From positions 1 through 64,000 of the forward strand of contig CAWIGI010000012.1 in NCBI GenBank assembly GCA_963835685.1: a stretch of 64,000 nt of DNA. The letters are read 5' to 3'. The translations under genes were made by a program, and so were the position numbers. Each line of letters starts with the position of its first letter. Within the stretch, counting starts at the first letter, position 1. Source of the stretch: DATAGF01 sp963835685. Its GTDB lineage: Bacteria > Actinomycetota > Thermoleophilia > Miltoncostaeales > Miltoncostaeaceae. The notes beneath the pieces were generated by a model that saw only the letters and a list, made by a program, of their open reading frames with translations, had not been told where the DNA came from and ran no database searches. This document shows, piece after piece, positions 9,099 to 17,399 of this stretch.

Positions 9099-10097
9099 TC
9101 AGTCGAGCGTGATGACGACCTTGCCGTTGGCGCGGCCCTGCTCGGCGTACGCCAGCGCCGCGAGGGTCTGGTCGAACGGGAAGGTCTTGTCGATGAGCGG
9201 GTGGAGGTGGCCGGCGTCGTAGAGGGAGGCCAGCTCGCGCAGCTGGGCGCCGTTGGCCTGCATGAACAGAAACGAGTAGCTCACGCCGAGCTTCCGCGCC
9301 CGCTTGCGGACCTTGCGGCTCAGCAGCCCCATCACGACGCCCATGAGCTTCGGCGCCCCGAGCTGCTTCGCGAACCCGGGGTCCGGCGGGCCGGTCACGC
9401 CGATCGCCTGTCCGCCCGGCTTGAGGACCGTGAGGGACCTCTCGAGGTTCTCGCCCCCTCGCGAGTCCAACACGACGTCGTAGCCGGAGAGGACCTCGGC
9501 GAAGTCCTCCTGCGTGTAGTCCAGGACGACGTCGGCGCCGAGGCTGCGCACCAGCTCCGCGTTCGTTCCGCTCGCGGTCGTCGCCACCGTGGCGCCGAGG
9601 TGCTTGGCGAGCTGGATGACGGTCGACCCCAGGCCGCCGGAGCCGGCGTGGACGAGGACCTTCTGGCCGGGTTTCACCTGGGCGCGGTCGACGAGGGCCT
9701 GCCAGGCGGCCAGTGACACCAGCGGCACCGCGGCCGCCTCGTGCAGGGTGAGCGAGGCTGGCTTGGGCGCGACGTCGTCCTGGTCGATCGCGATGTACTC
9801 CGCGAAGGTCCCGATCCGCAGGTCGCGGGGGCGAGCGTAGACCTCGTCGCCTCCCTGGAAGTCGCGTACGGCCGAGCCGACCCTGGTCACCAGGCCGGCG
9901 ACGTCGTGGCCGAGCACGAACGGGGTCTGGTACTTCAGGAGCCGCTTGAACTCGCCGTTGCGGACCATCTTGTCGAGCGGGTTGATGCCGGCGGCGCTCA
10001 CCTTGACCAGCACGTCACCGTCACCGACCTCGGGCTCGGGTACGTCGGCAGCGCGGAGTCCGTCCTTGCCGTAGTGCTCGACGACGAATGCCTTCAT
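9099..10097 (-). CDS. NADP-dependent zinc-less MDR quinone oxidoreductase
   Basis: A 332-residue medium-chain dehydrogenase/reductase of the quinone-reductase type. The N-terminal catalytic domain begins MKAFVVEHYGKDGLRA and has GINPLDKMVRNG. The Rossmann domain has VLVHAGSGGLGSTVIQLAK at about residues 150-170. Cysteine and histidine zinc ligands are absent, as usual for QOR-like members. The start at 10097 overlaps the stop of the upstream hydrolase by four bases (ATGA), so the two are translationally coupled. Likely role: NADPH-dependent reduction of quinones or alpha,beta-unsaturated carbonyls. Probably controlled by the divergent TetR regulator. Confidence 0.88.
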   Translation of the reverse strand: MKAFVVEHYGKDGLRAADVPEPEVGDGDVLVKVSAAGINPLDKMVRNGEFKRLLKYQTPFVLGHDVAGLVTRVGSAVRDFQGGDEVYARPRDLRIGTFAEYIAIDQDDVAPKPASLTLHEAAAVPLVSLAAWQALVDRAQVKPGQKVLVHAGSGGLGSTVIQLAKHLGATVATTASGTNAELVRSLGADVVLDYTQEDFAEVLSGYDVVLDSRGGENLERSLTVLKPGGQAIGVTGPPDPGFAKQLGAPKLMGVVMGLLSRKVRKRARKLGVSYSFLFMQANGAQLRELASLYDAGHLHPLIDKTFPFDQTLAALAYAEQGRANGKVVITLD

Positions 10098-10957
10098 AGG
10101 AACTCGAGAGCCCGCGTGACGAAGTCCTCGTGGAACTGGAACACCCCGCCGTGCCCGGCGTCGGGATAGAGGACGAGCTGGCTGTTCGGGAGTCGTCGAT
10201 CGAGGTCGACGCTGTTCTTGGTGGGCACCATCTTGTCGCTCTCGCCATTCATGACGAGCACCGGCTGGTGGATGCGCGCGAGCTCCGCGGGCTTCTGCTG
10301 ACCCCATCGGTGGATGGCCTTGAGCTGGGCGCGGAACGAGCCCACGGAGATGGCCGTGTCGCGGTCGTTCGTACGTTCCTCGAGCCGTGCCAGGAACTCC
10401 TTCCCGGCTCGGCGCCCGTTGGGAGTCCTGGTGAAGAAGAGGAACTGCTTGGGGTCCCGGCGGGTGAGCAGTCCTCGCGCGGTGTCGAAGAGGGAAATGC
10501 GGGTCACCTTGTCGATGCCATCGCCCCCCGCGGGGCCGGTTCCGGCGAGGATCATCTTGCGCACGAGCCGCGGCTCCTCCTGCGCGATCACCTGGGCGAT
10601 CATGCCGCCCATGGAGAACCCGAAGAGGTCAACCTGATCGACGCCGAGGGCGCGGATGAAGGTGACGGCGTCCCTCGCCATCTCCTCGATGGTCGTCGGC
10701 GTGGACCCGCTGGAGGCACCGACACCGCGGTTATCGAAGGTGATGACCCGATGCTCGGCGGCGATGCCGTCCACGACTCGGGGGTCCCAGTTGTCCAGGA
10801 CTGCGGCCAGGTGGGTGAGGAAGACCACCGGCACCCCCGTGCTCGGGCCGAGCTCACGGAAGGCGAACTCCACGCCGCCGGCGTTGATGGTCTGCGTCGG
10901 CGCGGTCTTCCACGTCGCGTTCAGGGCCGCACCCGTAGCTGCCTCGACCGTCGTCAT
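10094..10957 (-). CDS. Alpha/beta hydrolase
   Basis: A 287-residue alpha/beta-hydrolase-fold enzyme. The nucleophile elbow is GFSMGG, the oxyanion region lies near VVFLTHLAAVLDNWDP, and the acid/His pair is expected at NGESDKMVP and PDAGHGGVFQFHEDF. There is no signal peptide, so it is cytoplasmic. It is the first gene of a two-gene operon with the quinone reductase and is divergent from a TetR gene 120 bases away. Such trios are common detoxification modules; the substrate (ester, lactone or epoxide-like) cannot be told from sequence. Confidence 0.88.
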   Translation of the reverse strand: MTTVEAATGAALNATWKTAPTQTINAGGVEFAFRELGPSTGVPVVFLTHLAAVLDNWDPRVVDGIAAEHRVITFDNRGVGASSGSTPTTIEEMARDAVTFIRALGVDQVDLFGFSMGGMIAQVIAQEEPRLVRKMILAGTGPAGGDGIDKVTRISLFDTARGLLTRRDPKQFLFFTRTPNGRRAGKEFLARLEERTNDRDTAISVGSFRAQLKAIHRWGQQKPAELARIHQPVLVMNGESDKMVPTKNSVDLDRRLPNSQLVLYPDAGHGGVFQFHEDFVTRALEFL

Positions 10958-10997
10958 CGCTTGTCTCCTTGCGCAGACTGCATTGGCTTTGGATTAC

Positions 10998-11020
10998 GGT
11001 CATACTACAATAGTACGGCC
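10998..11020. promoter_or_regulatory. Candidate TetR operator palindrome
   Basis: Between the divergent hydrolase and TetR genes lies GGTCATACTA-CAA-TAGTACGGCC, an inverted repeat matching 8 of 10 positions per arm with a perfect ACTA-CAA-TAGT core. The position and symmetry suit autoregulation by the neighbouring TetR protein and control of the hydrolase operon. Confidence 0.6.
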
Positions 11021-11076
11021 ATAATGCAATGGGGGGTCGAACACGATCAGGAGCAGCTCGACGAGCGGAGGTCGCA

Positions 11077-11655
11077 ATGCGCTACCGCAAGGACCACAAG
11101 CAGGCCACCAGACAGCGCATCGTCGAAGCGGCCGGGCGGCGCTTCAAGCAAGACGGCATCGAAGGCGCCGGCGTGGCCGCCGTGATGTCGGACGCCGGCC
11201 TGACCAACGGCGCCTTCTACGGCCACTTCACGTCCAAGGAGGATCTCGTCGCGAACGTCCTCGCCGACCAGCTGCGCGTCCAACGCCACGGCTTCGATGC
11301 CCAGGCCCCCGATCGGGCGGGGCTCGAGGCGTTCGTCCGCTCCTACCTGTCCCCGCAGCACCGCGACCAGTGCGCCGACGGCTGCCCGTCGGCTGCGCTG
11401 CTCGACGAGATCGCCCGCCGCCCCGCCGCCACCAGGCAGGTCTTCACCGACGAGCTGATGGGCGTGATCGACGACATCGCCTTGCGCCAGGACCCGACAG
11501 ACGTCGAGGCCGCTCGGACCGACGCGCTCACGGTCTTCGGACTGATGGTCGGCACCCTGCAGCTCGCCAGAGCACTGACCGACCGCGACCTCTCCGACCA
11601 GCTCCTCGCCCGCGGCGTGGAGACGGCCGTGAAGCTGCTCGACGACCGGGCATGA
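11077..11655 (+). CDS. TetR-family transcriptional regulator
   Basis: A 192-residue repressor. The N-terminal helix-turn-helix starts MRYRKDHKQATRQRIVEAA and contains the recognition region DAGLTNGAFYGHFTSKEDLV. The C-terminal ligand domain has CADGCPSAALLDEIAR, typical of the AcrR/TetR subgroup near oxidoreductases. The start at 11077 is favoured over 11029 because the extra 16 residues are non-conserved and would overlap the operator region. Divergent from the hydrolase-quinone reductase operon. Confidence 0.9.
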   Translation: MRYRKDHKQATRQRIVEAAGRRFKQDGIEGAGVAAVMSDAGLTNGAFYGHFTSKEDLVANVLADQLRVQRHGFDAQAPDRAGLEAFVRSYLSPQHRDQCADGCPSAALLDEIARRPAATRQVFTDELMGVIDDIALRQDPTDVEAARTDALTVFGLMVGTLQLARALTDRDLSDQLLARGVETAVKLLDDRA

Positions 11656-11816
11656 CCGCGTCGCAACACACGCCCCGCCAGGCAACGACGACAACTGCCA
11701 CGTCTGGGGCTGGCGCGTTCTCCCCGGATGCACTACGCCCCGGCGCGCGAGTCAGCCTCGCCGGGAGCGGGATCCCAGTAGTTATGCCCCTTCTGGCCAT
11801 GGGCAGTCTGGGATAG
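11652..11816 (+). CDS. Short open frame coupled to TetR, unidentified
   Basis: A 54-residue frame starting with an ATG that overlaps the TetR stop (ATGA). It begins MTASQHTPRQATTTTATSG, and the rest has no recognisable domain. The tight overlap argues for translation, but the protein may be a remnant of a longer gene lost to rearrangement. No function assigned. Confidence 0.25.
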   Translation: MTASQHTPRQATTTTATSGAGAFSPDALRPGARVSLAGSGIPVVMPLLAMGSLG

Positions 11817-11907
11817 AATCAGCGACCTCAGGCCACCCGCAGGCGAAGGGCCAGACGGCCTACGCGCGCGCTCTCGGCGGGGCGCTAGCTGGCGCCACCG
11901 CGGTAGG

Positions 11908-12408
11908 TCAGGCCGGGATCATTCGCTCGCCGGGGGTCTTGTGGGTCCCCGGGCCGCGGTACCACTCGACGTCGTCGGCCTCCACGGGCTGGCCGCACGC
12001 CTGGCAGGCCGCCCCCCGGCCGAGCTCGCCGCCGCAGCCGGCGTGGCGCAGGACCGACGGGGGGCCGTTGGGGGCGAAGTGGGCGTCGCCCCAGCGCATC
12101 AAGTCGACCAGCACCGGGAGGAGCTCCTTGCCAGCGTCGGTGAGGACGTACTCGAACCGCTCGGGGCGCTCCTGGTAGCGGCGGCGCTCGAGGACGCCGG
12201 CCTCGGTCAGCGTGCTCAGCCGCTTGGTGAGGATGTTGGGCGCGATTTTGAGCCGCCGCTGGAAGGGCTCGAAGCGTGTGACCCCCAGGAAGGCGTCCCG
12301 CAGCACGAGCAGCGTCCAGCGCTCGCCGATCAGCTCCAGGGTGCGCGCCACGGAGCAGTTCTGTCCCGTGTAGTCGCGGCCGAGCACGGCAACGAGTCTA
12401 GCTTGCAT
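11908..12408 (-). CDS. HxlR-family winged-helix regulator
   Basis: A 166-residue HxlR-type MarR-like regulator. It begins near the conserved Cys in GQNCSVARTLELIGERWTLL, continues with the winged helix (RFEPFQRRLKIAPNILTKRL) and TEAGVLERRRY, and ends with a short Cys-rich tail (RHAGCGGELGRGAACQACGQ) that may bind zinc. The start at 12408 is preferred; a second in-frame ATG at 12435 overlaps the divergent exporter start. It probably responds to an electrophile or oxidant through the N-terminal Cys and controls the divergent exporter-SDR-nitroreductase genes. Confidence 0.88.
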   Translation of the reverse strand: MQARLVAVLGRDYTGQNCSVARTLELIGERWTLLVLRDAFLGVTRFEPFQRRLKIAPNILTKRLSTLTEAGVLERRRYQERPERFEYVLTDAGKELLPVLVDLMRWGDAHFAPNGPPSVLRHAGCGGELGRGAACQACGQPVEADDVEWYRGPGTHKTPGERMIPA

Positions 12409-12435
12409 CACGGAAGCTTGTCCACTAGCTTGCAT
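12398..12435. promoter_or_regulatory. Duplicated CTAGCTTGCAT motif between divergent hxlR-type and exporter genes
   Basis: CTAGCTTGCAT occurs at 12398-12408 and 12425-12435, 27 bases apart in direct orientation, spanning the starts of the divergent regulator and exporter genes. This may be an operator pair for the HxlR-type regulator. Alternatively it may be a duplicated start region, since both copies encode MQA in the regulator's frame. Confidence 0.45.
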
Positions 12436-13945
12436 GGCGCTAGTGACCCGAACGCCCGCATCACGCCCCGACACGGCGCCTTCCGCGCAGGCGTCGGCCG
12501 GAATGCCCGCCGGCCGTCGCCGTGGGCCGCGGCTCGCCCGCCAGTGGCAGGTCCTGCTCGTGGTCACGGCCGGCGCCTTCCTGGCCAACCTGGACCTCTT
12601 CATCGTCAACATCGCCTTCCCGGCGATCCAGGCCGACTTCGCGGGCTCCAGCCTGTCGGCGCTCTCCTGGGTGCTGAGCGGCTACGCGATCGTGTTCGCG
12701 GCGCTCCTCGTGCCCGCCGGGCGCCTGGCGGACCGCCTGGGCCGCAAGCGCCTCTTCCTCGCCGGCCTGGGGCTGTTCCTGGTCGCCTCCGCGGCGTGCG
12801 CCGCCGCTGCCGGCCCGTGGGCCCTCGTCGGCGCCCGCGTCGTCCAGGCCGTCGGCGCGGCCCTCCTCATCCCGACGTCGCTCGCCCTGCTCATCCCCGA
12901 GTTCCCGCCGCACCGCCGCGCCGCGGCGATCGGCCTCTGGACGGCGGGGGCCGCCCTCGCGGCGACGCTCGGCCCCACCATCGGCGGCCTGCTGGTGAGC
13001 GCCAGCTGGCGGTGGGTGTTCCTCGTGAACCTCCCGCTCGGGGCGCTGGTCGCGATCGCCGCCGTCCGGGTGCTCACCGAGGCGCGCGATCCGGCCCGGG
13101 GCCGGCGGCCCGATCTGGTCGGGGCCTTGCTCCTCTGCGTCGGCGTGGGGGCATTGGCGCTCGGCATCGTGAAGGGCGAGGAGTGGGGCTGGATCAGCGG
13201 CCGGGTCGCGCTGTCCGAGGCGACCGCGCTCGTGGCGCTGGCCGCGTTCGCGGCGCGCTCGGCGCGGCACCCCGCACCGGTCGTGGAGGGGGTGATCCTG
13301 CAATCGCGGACGCGCCGCGCCGCGAACCTGAGCGTCTTCCTCTTCTCGATGGCGTTCTTCGCGCTGCTGCTGGCGAGCGTGCTCTTCATGACCGAGGTCT
13401 GGCACTACTCCGCGCTCCAAAGCGGCCTGGCGTTGGCGCCGGGGCCGCTGATGGTGGCGCTCCTGTCCTGGCCGGCCGGCACCCTGGCCGGCCGCATCGG
13501 CGCCCGGCCGATCGCGCTCGCGGGCGTGGCCGCGTTCGCGGCGGGCTGCGGCTGGTGGATCGCCCGGATCGGAACCGAGGCCCACTACGCGTCCGACATG
13601 CTGCCCGGGATCGTCCTCACCGGCGTCGGGGTGAGCCTGACGTTCCCCATCCTCGCCGGCGCCGCCGTGTCCGCGCTCCCGCCGGAGCGGACCGCGACCG
13701 GGAGCGCGGTGTTCAACATGGCACGCCAGATCGGCGGGGTGATCGGGGTCGCCGTCCTGGTCGCGATCCTCGGCGAGCGGGCCCCCGACCTCACGCAGTT
13801 CCGCGCCGGCTGGGCGTTCATGGCGGCCGCCGCCGTGGCCGCCGGTGCCGCCGCCGTCTTCGTCCCCCGCCCCCGCCGCGCGGCGGACCCCCACCCTCGA
13901 CCCGCCCACGCCACCCACCCGGACCCCCAAGGAGGTCTGCCATGA
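12434..13945 (+). CDS. DHA2-family MFS drug exporter (EmrB/QacA type)
   Basis: A 503-residue transporter with 14 predicted membrane helices. The family motifs are visible: FLANLDLFIVNIAFP in helix 1, the motif A loop GRLADRLGRKRLFL, and the motif C-like TLGPTIGGLL. The first 35 residues are a polar cytoplasmic tail, so a later start is possible. It heads a three-gene unit with SDR and nitroreductase; its stop overlaps the SDR start (ATGA). Likely role: proton-driven export of a toxic aromatic or quinone-like compound, controlled by the divergent HxlR regulator. Confidence 0.92.
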   Translation: MALVTRTPASRPDTAPSAQASAGMPAGRRRGPRLARQWQVLLVVTAGAFLANLDLFIVNIAFPAIQADFAGSSLSALSWVLSGYAIVFAALLVPAGRLADRLGRKRLFLAGLGLFLVASAACAAAAGPWALVGARVVQAVGAALLIPTSLALLIPEFPPHRRAAAIGLWTAGAALAATLGPTIGGLLVSASWRWVFLVNLPLGALVAIAAVRVLTEARDPARGRRPDLVGALLLCVGVGALALGIVKGEEWGWISGRVALSEATALVALAAFAARSARHPAPVVEGVILQSRTRRAANLSVFLFSMAFFALLLASVLFMTEVWHYSALQSGLALAPGPLMVALLSWPAGTLAGRIGARPIALAGVAAFAAGCGWWIARIGTEAHYASDMLPGIVLTGVGVSLTFPILAGAAVSALPPERTATGSAVFNMARQIGGVIGVAVLVAILGERAPDLTQFRAGWAFMAAAAVAAGAAAVFVPRPRRAADPHPRPAHATHPDPQGGLP

Positions 13946-14835
13946 CCCATCAGCCGTTCCGCTTCGACCTGACCGGACAGGTCGCGCTCGTCACGGGCGC
14001 GTCATCCGGCCTCGGCGTCGTCTTCGCCCGCGCGCTGGCCGAGGCCGGCGCGTCCCTCGTCCTGGCCGCCCGGCGCCTCGACCGGCTCGAGGAGGTGGCC
14101 CAGGGCATCCGCGAGGGCGGCGGCTCCGCGGTCGCGGTGGCCTGCGACGTGACCGACCCCGAGCAGGTGGACGCCGCCGCCCAGCGGGCGCTCGACGAGT
14201 TCGGCGGGCTCGACATCGCGGTGGCCAACGCCGGCGCCGTGCTCGACGGCCTGTCGCTTCCGGAGCGGCTGCCGCCCGCCCTGTGGGAGCAGTCGATCGC
14301 GGTGAACCTGTCCGGTGCCTGGTACACGTGCCAGGCGGCGGGCCGCCGGATGCTGGCGGCCGGCCGCGGCTCGATCGTGGTGATCTCCTCCTACACGGGC
14401 CTCGCCGGCATGCCCCACTTCCCCCCCGCCTACCAGGCGTCCAAGGCGGCGGTCCTGAACATCACGCAAGCGCTCGCCGCGTCGTGGGCCGACCGCGGCG
14501 TGCGGGTGAACGCCATCTGCCCCGGGTGGTTCCCGAGCGAGATGACCGACGCGGTGCTCGCCGCCCCGGCCTGGCGGCAGCGCGTCGAGGCCCAGGCGCC
14601 GATGGGGCGCACGGGCGTCCCCGAGGAGCTCACCGGGCCGCTGCTCCTCCTCGCCTCCGACGCGTCGAGCTACATGACGGGAACGGTGCTCGTCGTCAAC
14701 GGCGGGACGTCCGCGGTGGTCGGCCAGACGCCGTACTCGCCGGAGCTCTTCGGCCTGCACGCCGCCGTGATGCCCGGGGACCTCGGGGTTCCCCTCACGC
14801 CCGGGGACGACATCCTGCCGACGGTGGCGGCGTGA
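13942..14835 (+). CDS. Short-chain dehydrogenase/reductase
   Basis: A 297-residue classical SDR. It has the cofactor motif TGASSGLG at the N-terminus, DVTDPEQV for the adenine pocket, ANAGA, the catalytic Ser in VVISSYTG and the active-site YQASK. The C-terminal extension after VVNGGTS is about 35 residues longer than usual. The start is given by the ATGA overlap with the exporter and a GGAGG site. A TGATG junction leads into the nitroreductase. Probable NAD(P)-dependent alcohol/ketone redox step of the same detoxification unit. Confidence 0.92.
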   Translation: MTHQPFRFDLTGQVALVTGASSGLGVVFARALAEAGASLVLAARRLDRLEEVAQGIREGGGSAVAVACDVTDPEQVDAAAQRALDEFGGLDIAVANAGAVLDGLSLPERLPPALWEQSIAVNLSGAWYTCQAAGRRMLAAGRGSIVVISSYTGLAGMPHFPPAYQASKAAVLNITQALAASWADRGVRVNAICPGWFPSEMTDAVLAAPAWRQRVEAQAPMGRTGVPEELTGPLLLLASDASSYMTGTVLVVNGGTSAVVGQTPYSPELFGLHAAVMPGDLGVPLTPGDDILPTVAA

Positions 14836-15521
14836 TGGCCCTCGACGCCCTGGACGCCATCCGCCAGCGGCGGGCGGTCCGCCCCTACACCGACCGCCCG
14901 GTCGTCGACGCCGACCTCGACCGACTGCTGCGGCTGGCGCTTCTCGCGCCGACCGGCCACGGGGCCCAGTCCTGGAGCTTCGTGGTCGTCCGGGAGCCGG
15001 AGCGGCGCGCCGCGCTCGCCGAGCTGGTGCTGCGGGGGGCCGCGGAGTACTTCCGCACCTTCCGCCCCCGGGCCGAGGGGGCGAGCGACGAGGAGCACGC
15101 CGCGTGGGCCCGCGGGTACGCCGAGAAGGCCCTCGGCAGCTACCGGCAGGTGCCGGTCTGGCTCTGCGCGGTCATCGTGCCCCGCTTCCACTACCCCGAT
15201 GACCCGCTCAAGGAGCACATCGAGCGCTTCGGCGACGTCACCTCGCTGGCGTTCGCGCTCGAGAACCTCTTCGTCGCCGCCCGGGCCATGGGGCTCGGCA
15301 CCACGCCCACCAACTTCCATTTCTTCTTCGAGCAGGAGTACCGGGAGCTCCTGCGGCGCTGCCCCGAGCTCGGCGTGCACTACCTGACCCCGCTGGGCTA
15401 CCCGCCGGAGTTCCCCGTCGGGCTGCGGCCGGAGCTGGCGAAGGCGCGCCGCCCGTGGCGGTCGCTGGTCCACGACGAGGAGTGGGGGCGTCCGCGCATC
15501 GATGTGGACGCCGGGGCATGA
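14835..15521 (+). CDS. Nitroreductase-family flavoenzyme
   Basis: A 228-residue FMN-dependent nitroreductase. It shows the family start AIRQRRAVRPYTDRPV, the flavin-contacting APTGHGAQSWSFVVV and the late GLGTTPTNFHFFF region. It overlaps the SDR stop (TGATG) and ends the operon. Members reduce nitroaromatics, quinones or enones with NAD(P)H. With the SDR, exporter and HxlR regulator it forms a coherent unit for handling nitro- or quinone-type compounds; the real substrate is unknown. Confidence 0.9.
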   Translation: MALDALDAIRQRRAVRPYTDRPVVDADLDRLLRLALLAPTGHGAQSWSFVVVREPERRAALAELVLRGAAEYFRTFRPRAEGASDEEHAAWARGYAEKALGSYRQVPVWLCAVIVPRFHYPDDPLKEHIERFGDVTSLAFALENLFVAARAMGLGTTPTNFHFFFEQEYRELLRRCPELGVHYLTPLGYPPEFPVGLRPELAKARRPWRSLVHDEEWGRPRIDVDAGA

Positions 15522-15704
15522 GGGCTTGGGCGCGGCGGCCATGGCCATCTGCGGCTCGCGTACTGCTGTGAGGCTCGCCTGAGACCTTGCAGTTGATACC
15601 CGGCGCACCGCCAGTGGCTCGGCGACCTCGCCCTCCGCGATCCTCTCGGGCGCGCGGTGTCGGGCGGCGCCGGCCTTCGGGCCCTGGCTCCCGAGGAGAC
15701 GAAC

Positions 15705-16587
15705 ATGTCGATGACCACCAACACCGAATCCGGAATCAGAATTCCGGGAACCAGGAGCCACTTCCTCGACCCGGCCGGGTCGCATGACCGAGGGCAAGGC
15801 CGACTGCGCTACCTCACCGGTGGCAGCGGCGCGCCACTGGTCATGCTGCACACCGTGCGCACCCAGGCCGAGCACTTCCGCCACCTCATCCCGCTGGTCC
15901 AGCAGCGATACACCGTGTACGCGCTCGACCTGCCGGGAATGGGCTACTCGCAGATCGTGCCCGGCGCCTCCTACGAGGAACCCGCCTTGCGCGCCGCCGT
16001 CAAACGGCTCGTGACCCAACTCGATCTGCGCGACGTGACACTGCTCGGAGAGTCGATGGGGGCCGTGCTCGCCCTGACCACAGCGGCCGACCTCCCCGAC
16101 CGCGTCCACCGCGTCGTGGCGGTCAACGCCTACGACTACGCCGGCGGAATCGCCAGGTCCAGCCTCCTGGCCCGGCTGATCATCACAGGCGTCATCGCCC
16201 CCGGAGTGGGCCCGATGCTCGCCCGGCTGGAACCCAGACCCGTCATGCGCGCCGATACTGACCCGCGGCCTCGTCGACCCGACCGCGCTGCGCGAGGACT
16301 ACCTGGACGAACTCCTCAACGTCGGCCACCGCCCGGGCTACCCGACGGTCGTCCGCGCCGTGTACCGCAACCTCCCCAGCCTCGTCGCGGCCCGCGCCCG
16401 CTACCCCGAGGTCACCGCACCGGTCCACCTCATCTACGGGGAGAAGGACTGGTCCCGGCCTTCAGACCGGCAGGCCAACAGGCGACAGCTCCCCAACGCC
16501 GAGTTCACTCAGGTCCCGAACGCCGGCCACTTCATCGCCCTGGAACGGCCTGACGTGCCAGCCAACTTGCTCAACTCGGTCGCATGA
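15705..16587 (+). CDS. Alpha/beta hydrolase, one frameshift
   Basis: An alpha/beta hydrolase with nucleophile elbow LLGESMGAV and oxyanion region MLHTVRTQAEHFRHL. The frame is lost near 16255 and resumes as LTRGLVDPTALREDYLDELL through LIYGEKDWSRP (acid) and VPNAGHFIALERP (catalytic His) to the stop at 16587. Start MSMTTNTES at 15705 follows a GAGGAGA site. Joined, the protein would be about 293 residues and complete, so a single indel, natural or technical, separates it from function. It sits in the cargo region, upstream of the IS3 element. Confidence 0.8.
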
Positions 16588-16785
16588 CCCAGCTCGAACC
16601 AAGTGCCCAAACCGCCTCCGATCCCAGCTTCCGGCGAAGCTGGCTGCGCACCCGTCGGTCCAGGCCGTCCTCGCCCGACGCAGGGCCGGTGAAGTTGGTC
16701 TTGCCCCGCTGTCGTGGACAACTGATCTGCCCCCACTTCCATGGAGTCGGGTTCCTGGAGTCCTCCGGCAGCAAGGAGGATTCAG

Positions 16786-17068
16786 ATGCCCCGCCGCTAC
16801 CCCGCCGAGACCCGCCGCCAGGTGATCGAGCTGGCCCGCGCCGGCACGAGGGTGTCCCAGTTGTCGGCGACCTTCGGGATGACCGAGGCGACGATCTACA
16901 ACTGGCTGCGCCAGGATCGCATCGACCGGGGCGAGATCCCCGGCACGAGCACCGACATGGCCCTGGAGCTCGCCGCCGCCCGTACGCGCATCCGCCAGCT
17001 GGAGACAGAGCTCGCGGTCTCCCGCAAGGTCAACGAGGTCTTCCTCGAGCAGGGCCTGCCCCCAAAGG
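16786..17068 (+). pseudogene. IS3 orfA (helix-turn-helix transposase subunit)
   Basis: Encodes MPRRYPAETRRQVIELARA, then a helix-turn-helix (VSQLSATFGMTEATIYNWLRQ) and a leucine-zipper-like helix (IRQLETELAVSRKVNEVFL), the standard IS3 OrfA layout. The frame does not stop where OrfA normally does and reads on out of register, so the junction with orfB is damaged. A GGAGG ribosome site precedes the ATG. Confidence 0.8.
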
Positions 17069-17395
17069 CTCTTCCCGGTAATCGAGTCCCTGACCGGGCA
17101 GGGCATCAACGTGCGCCACGCCTGCCGCTGTCTCGGGGTCGCCGAGTCGGGCTACTACGCCTGGAGGAGTCGCCCGACATCTCCCCGGGCGCTTCGCCGG
17201 ATCTTCCTTGCGGGCCAGATCACCGAGGTCCACCGCAACTCGGGCGGCGTCTACGGCGCGCATCGAGTGACCGCCGAGCTGCGCTTCGGCCGCCAGATCG
17301 TCGTCGGCCACAACGCGGTCGCCCAGATCATGAGCGAGCTCGGCATCAAGGGCCTTCCCAATCGCCGCCTGCCACGAGGCGCCGGGTCGGAAACG
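17066..17395 (+). pseudogene. IS3 orfB, 5' part
   Basis: Encodes the HTH_21 region of an IS3 DDE transposase: VIESLTGQGINVRHACRCLG, ESGYYAWRSRP, VYGAHRVTAELRF and ELGIKGLPNRRLPRGA. The sequence departs from IS3 at about 17390-17400, where the IS110 insertion begins. The catalytic DDE domain is found after 18700. Confidence 0.8.
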
Positions 17396-17399
17396 TCGG

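Noticed and set aside
12461..13930. 489-residue minus-strand frame over the exporter
   Set aside because: Antisense of 14 membrane helices; no hydrophobic segments or known motifs.
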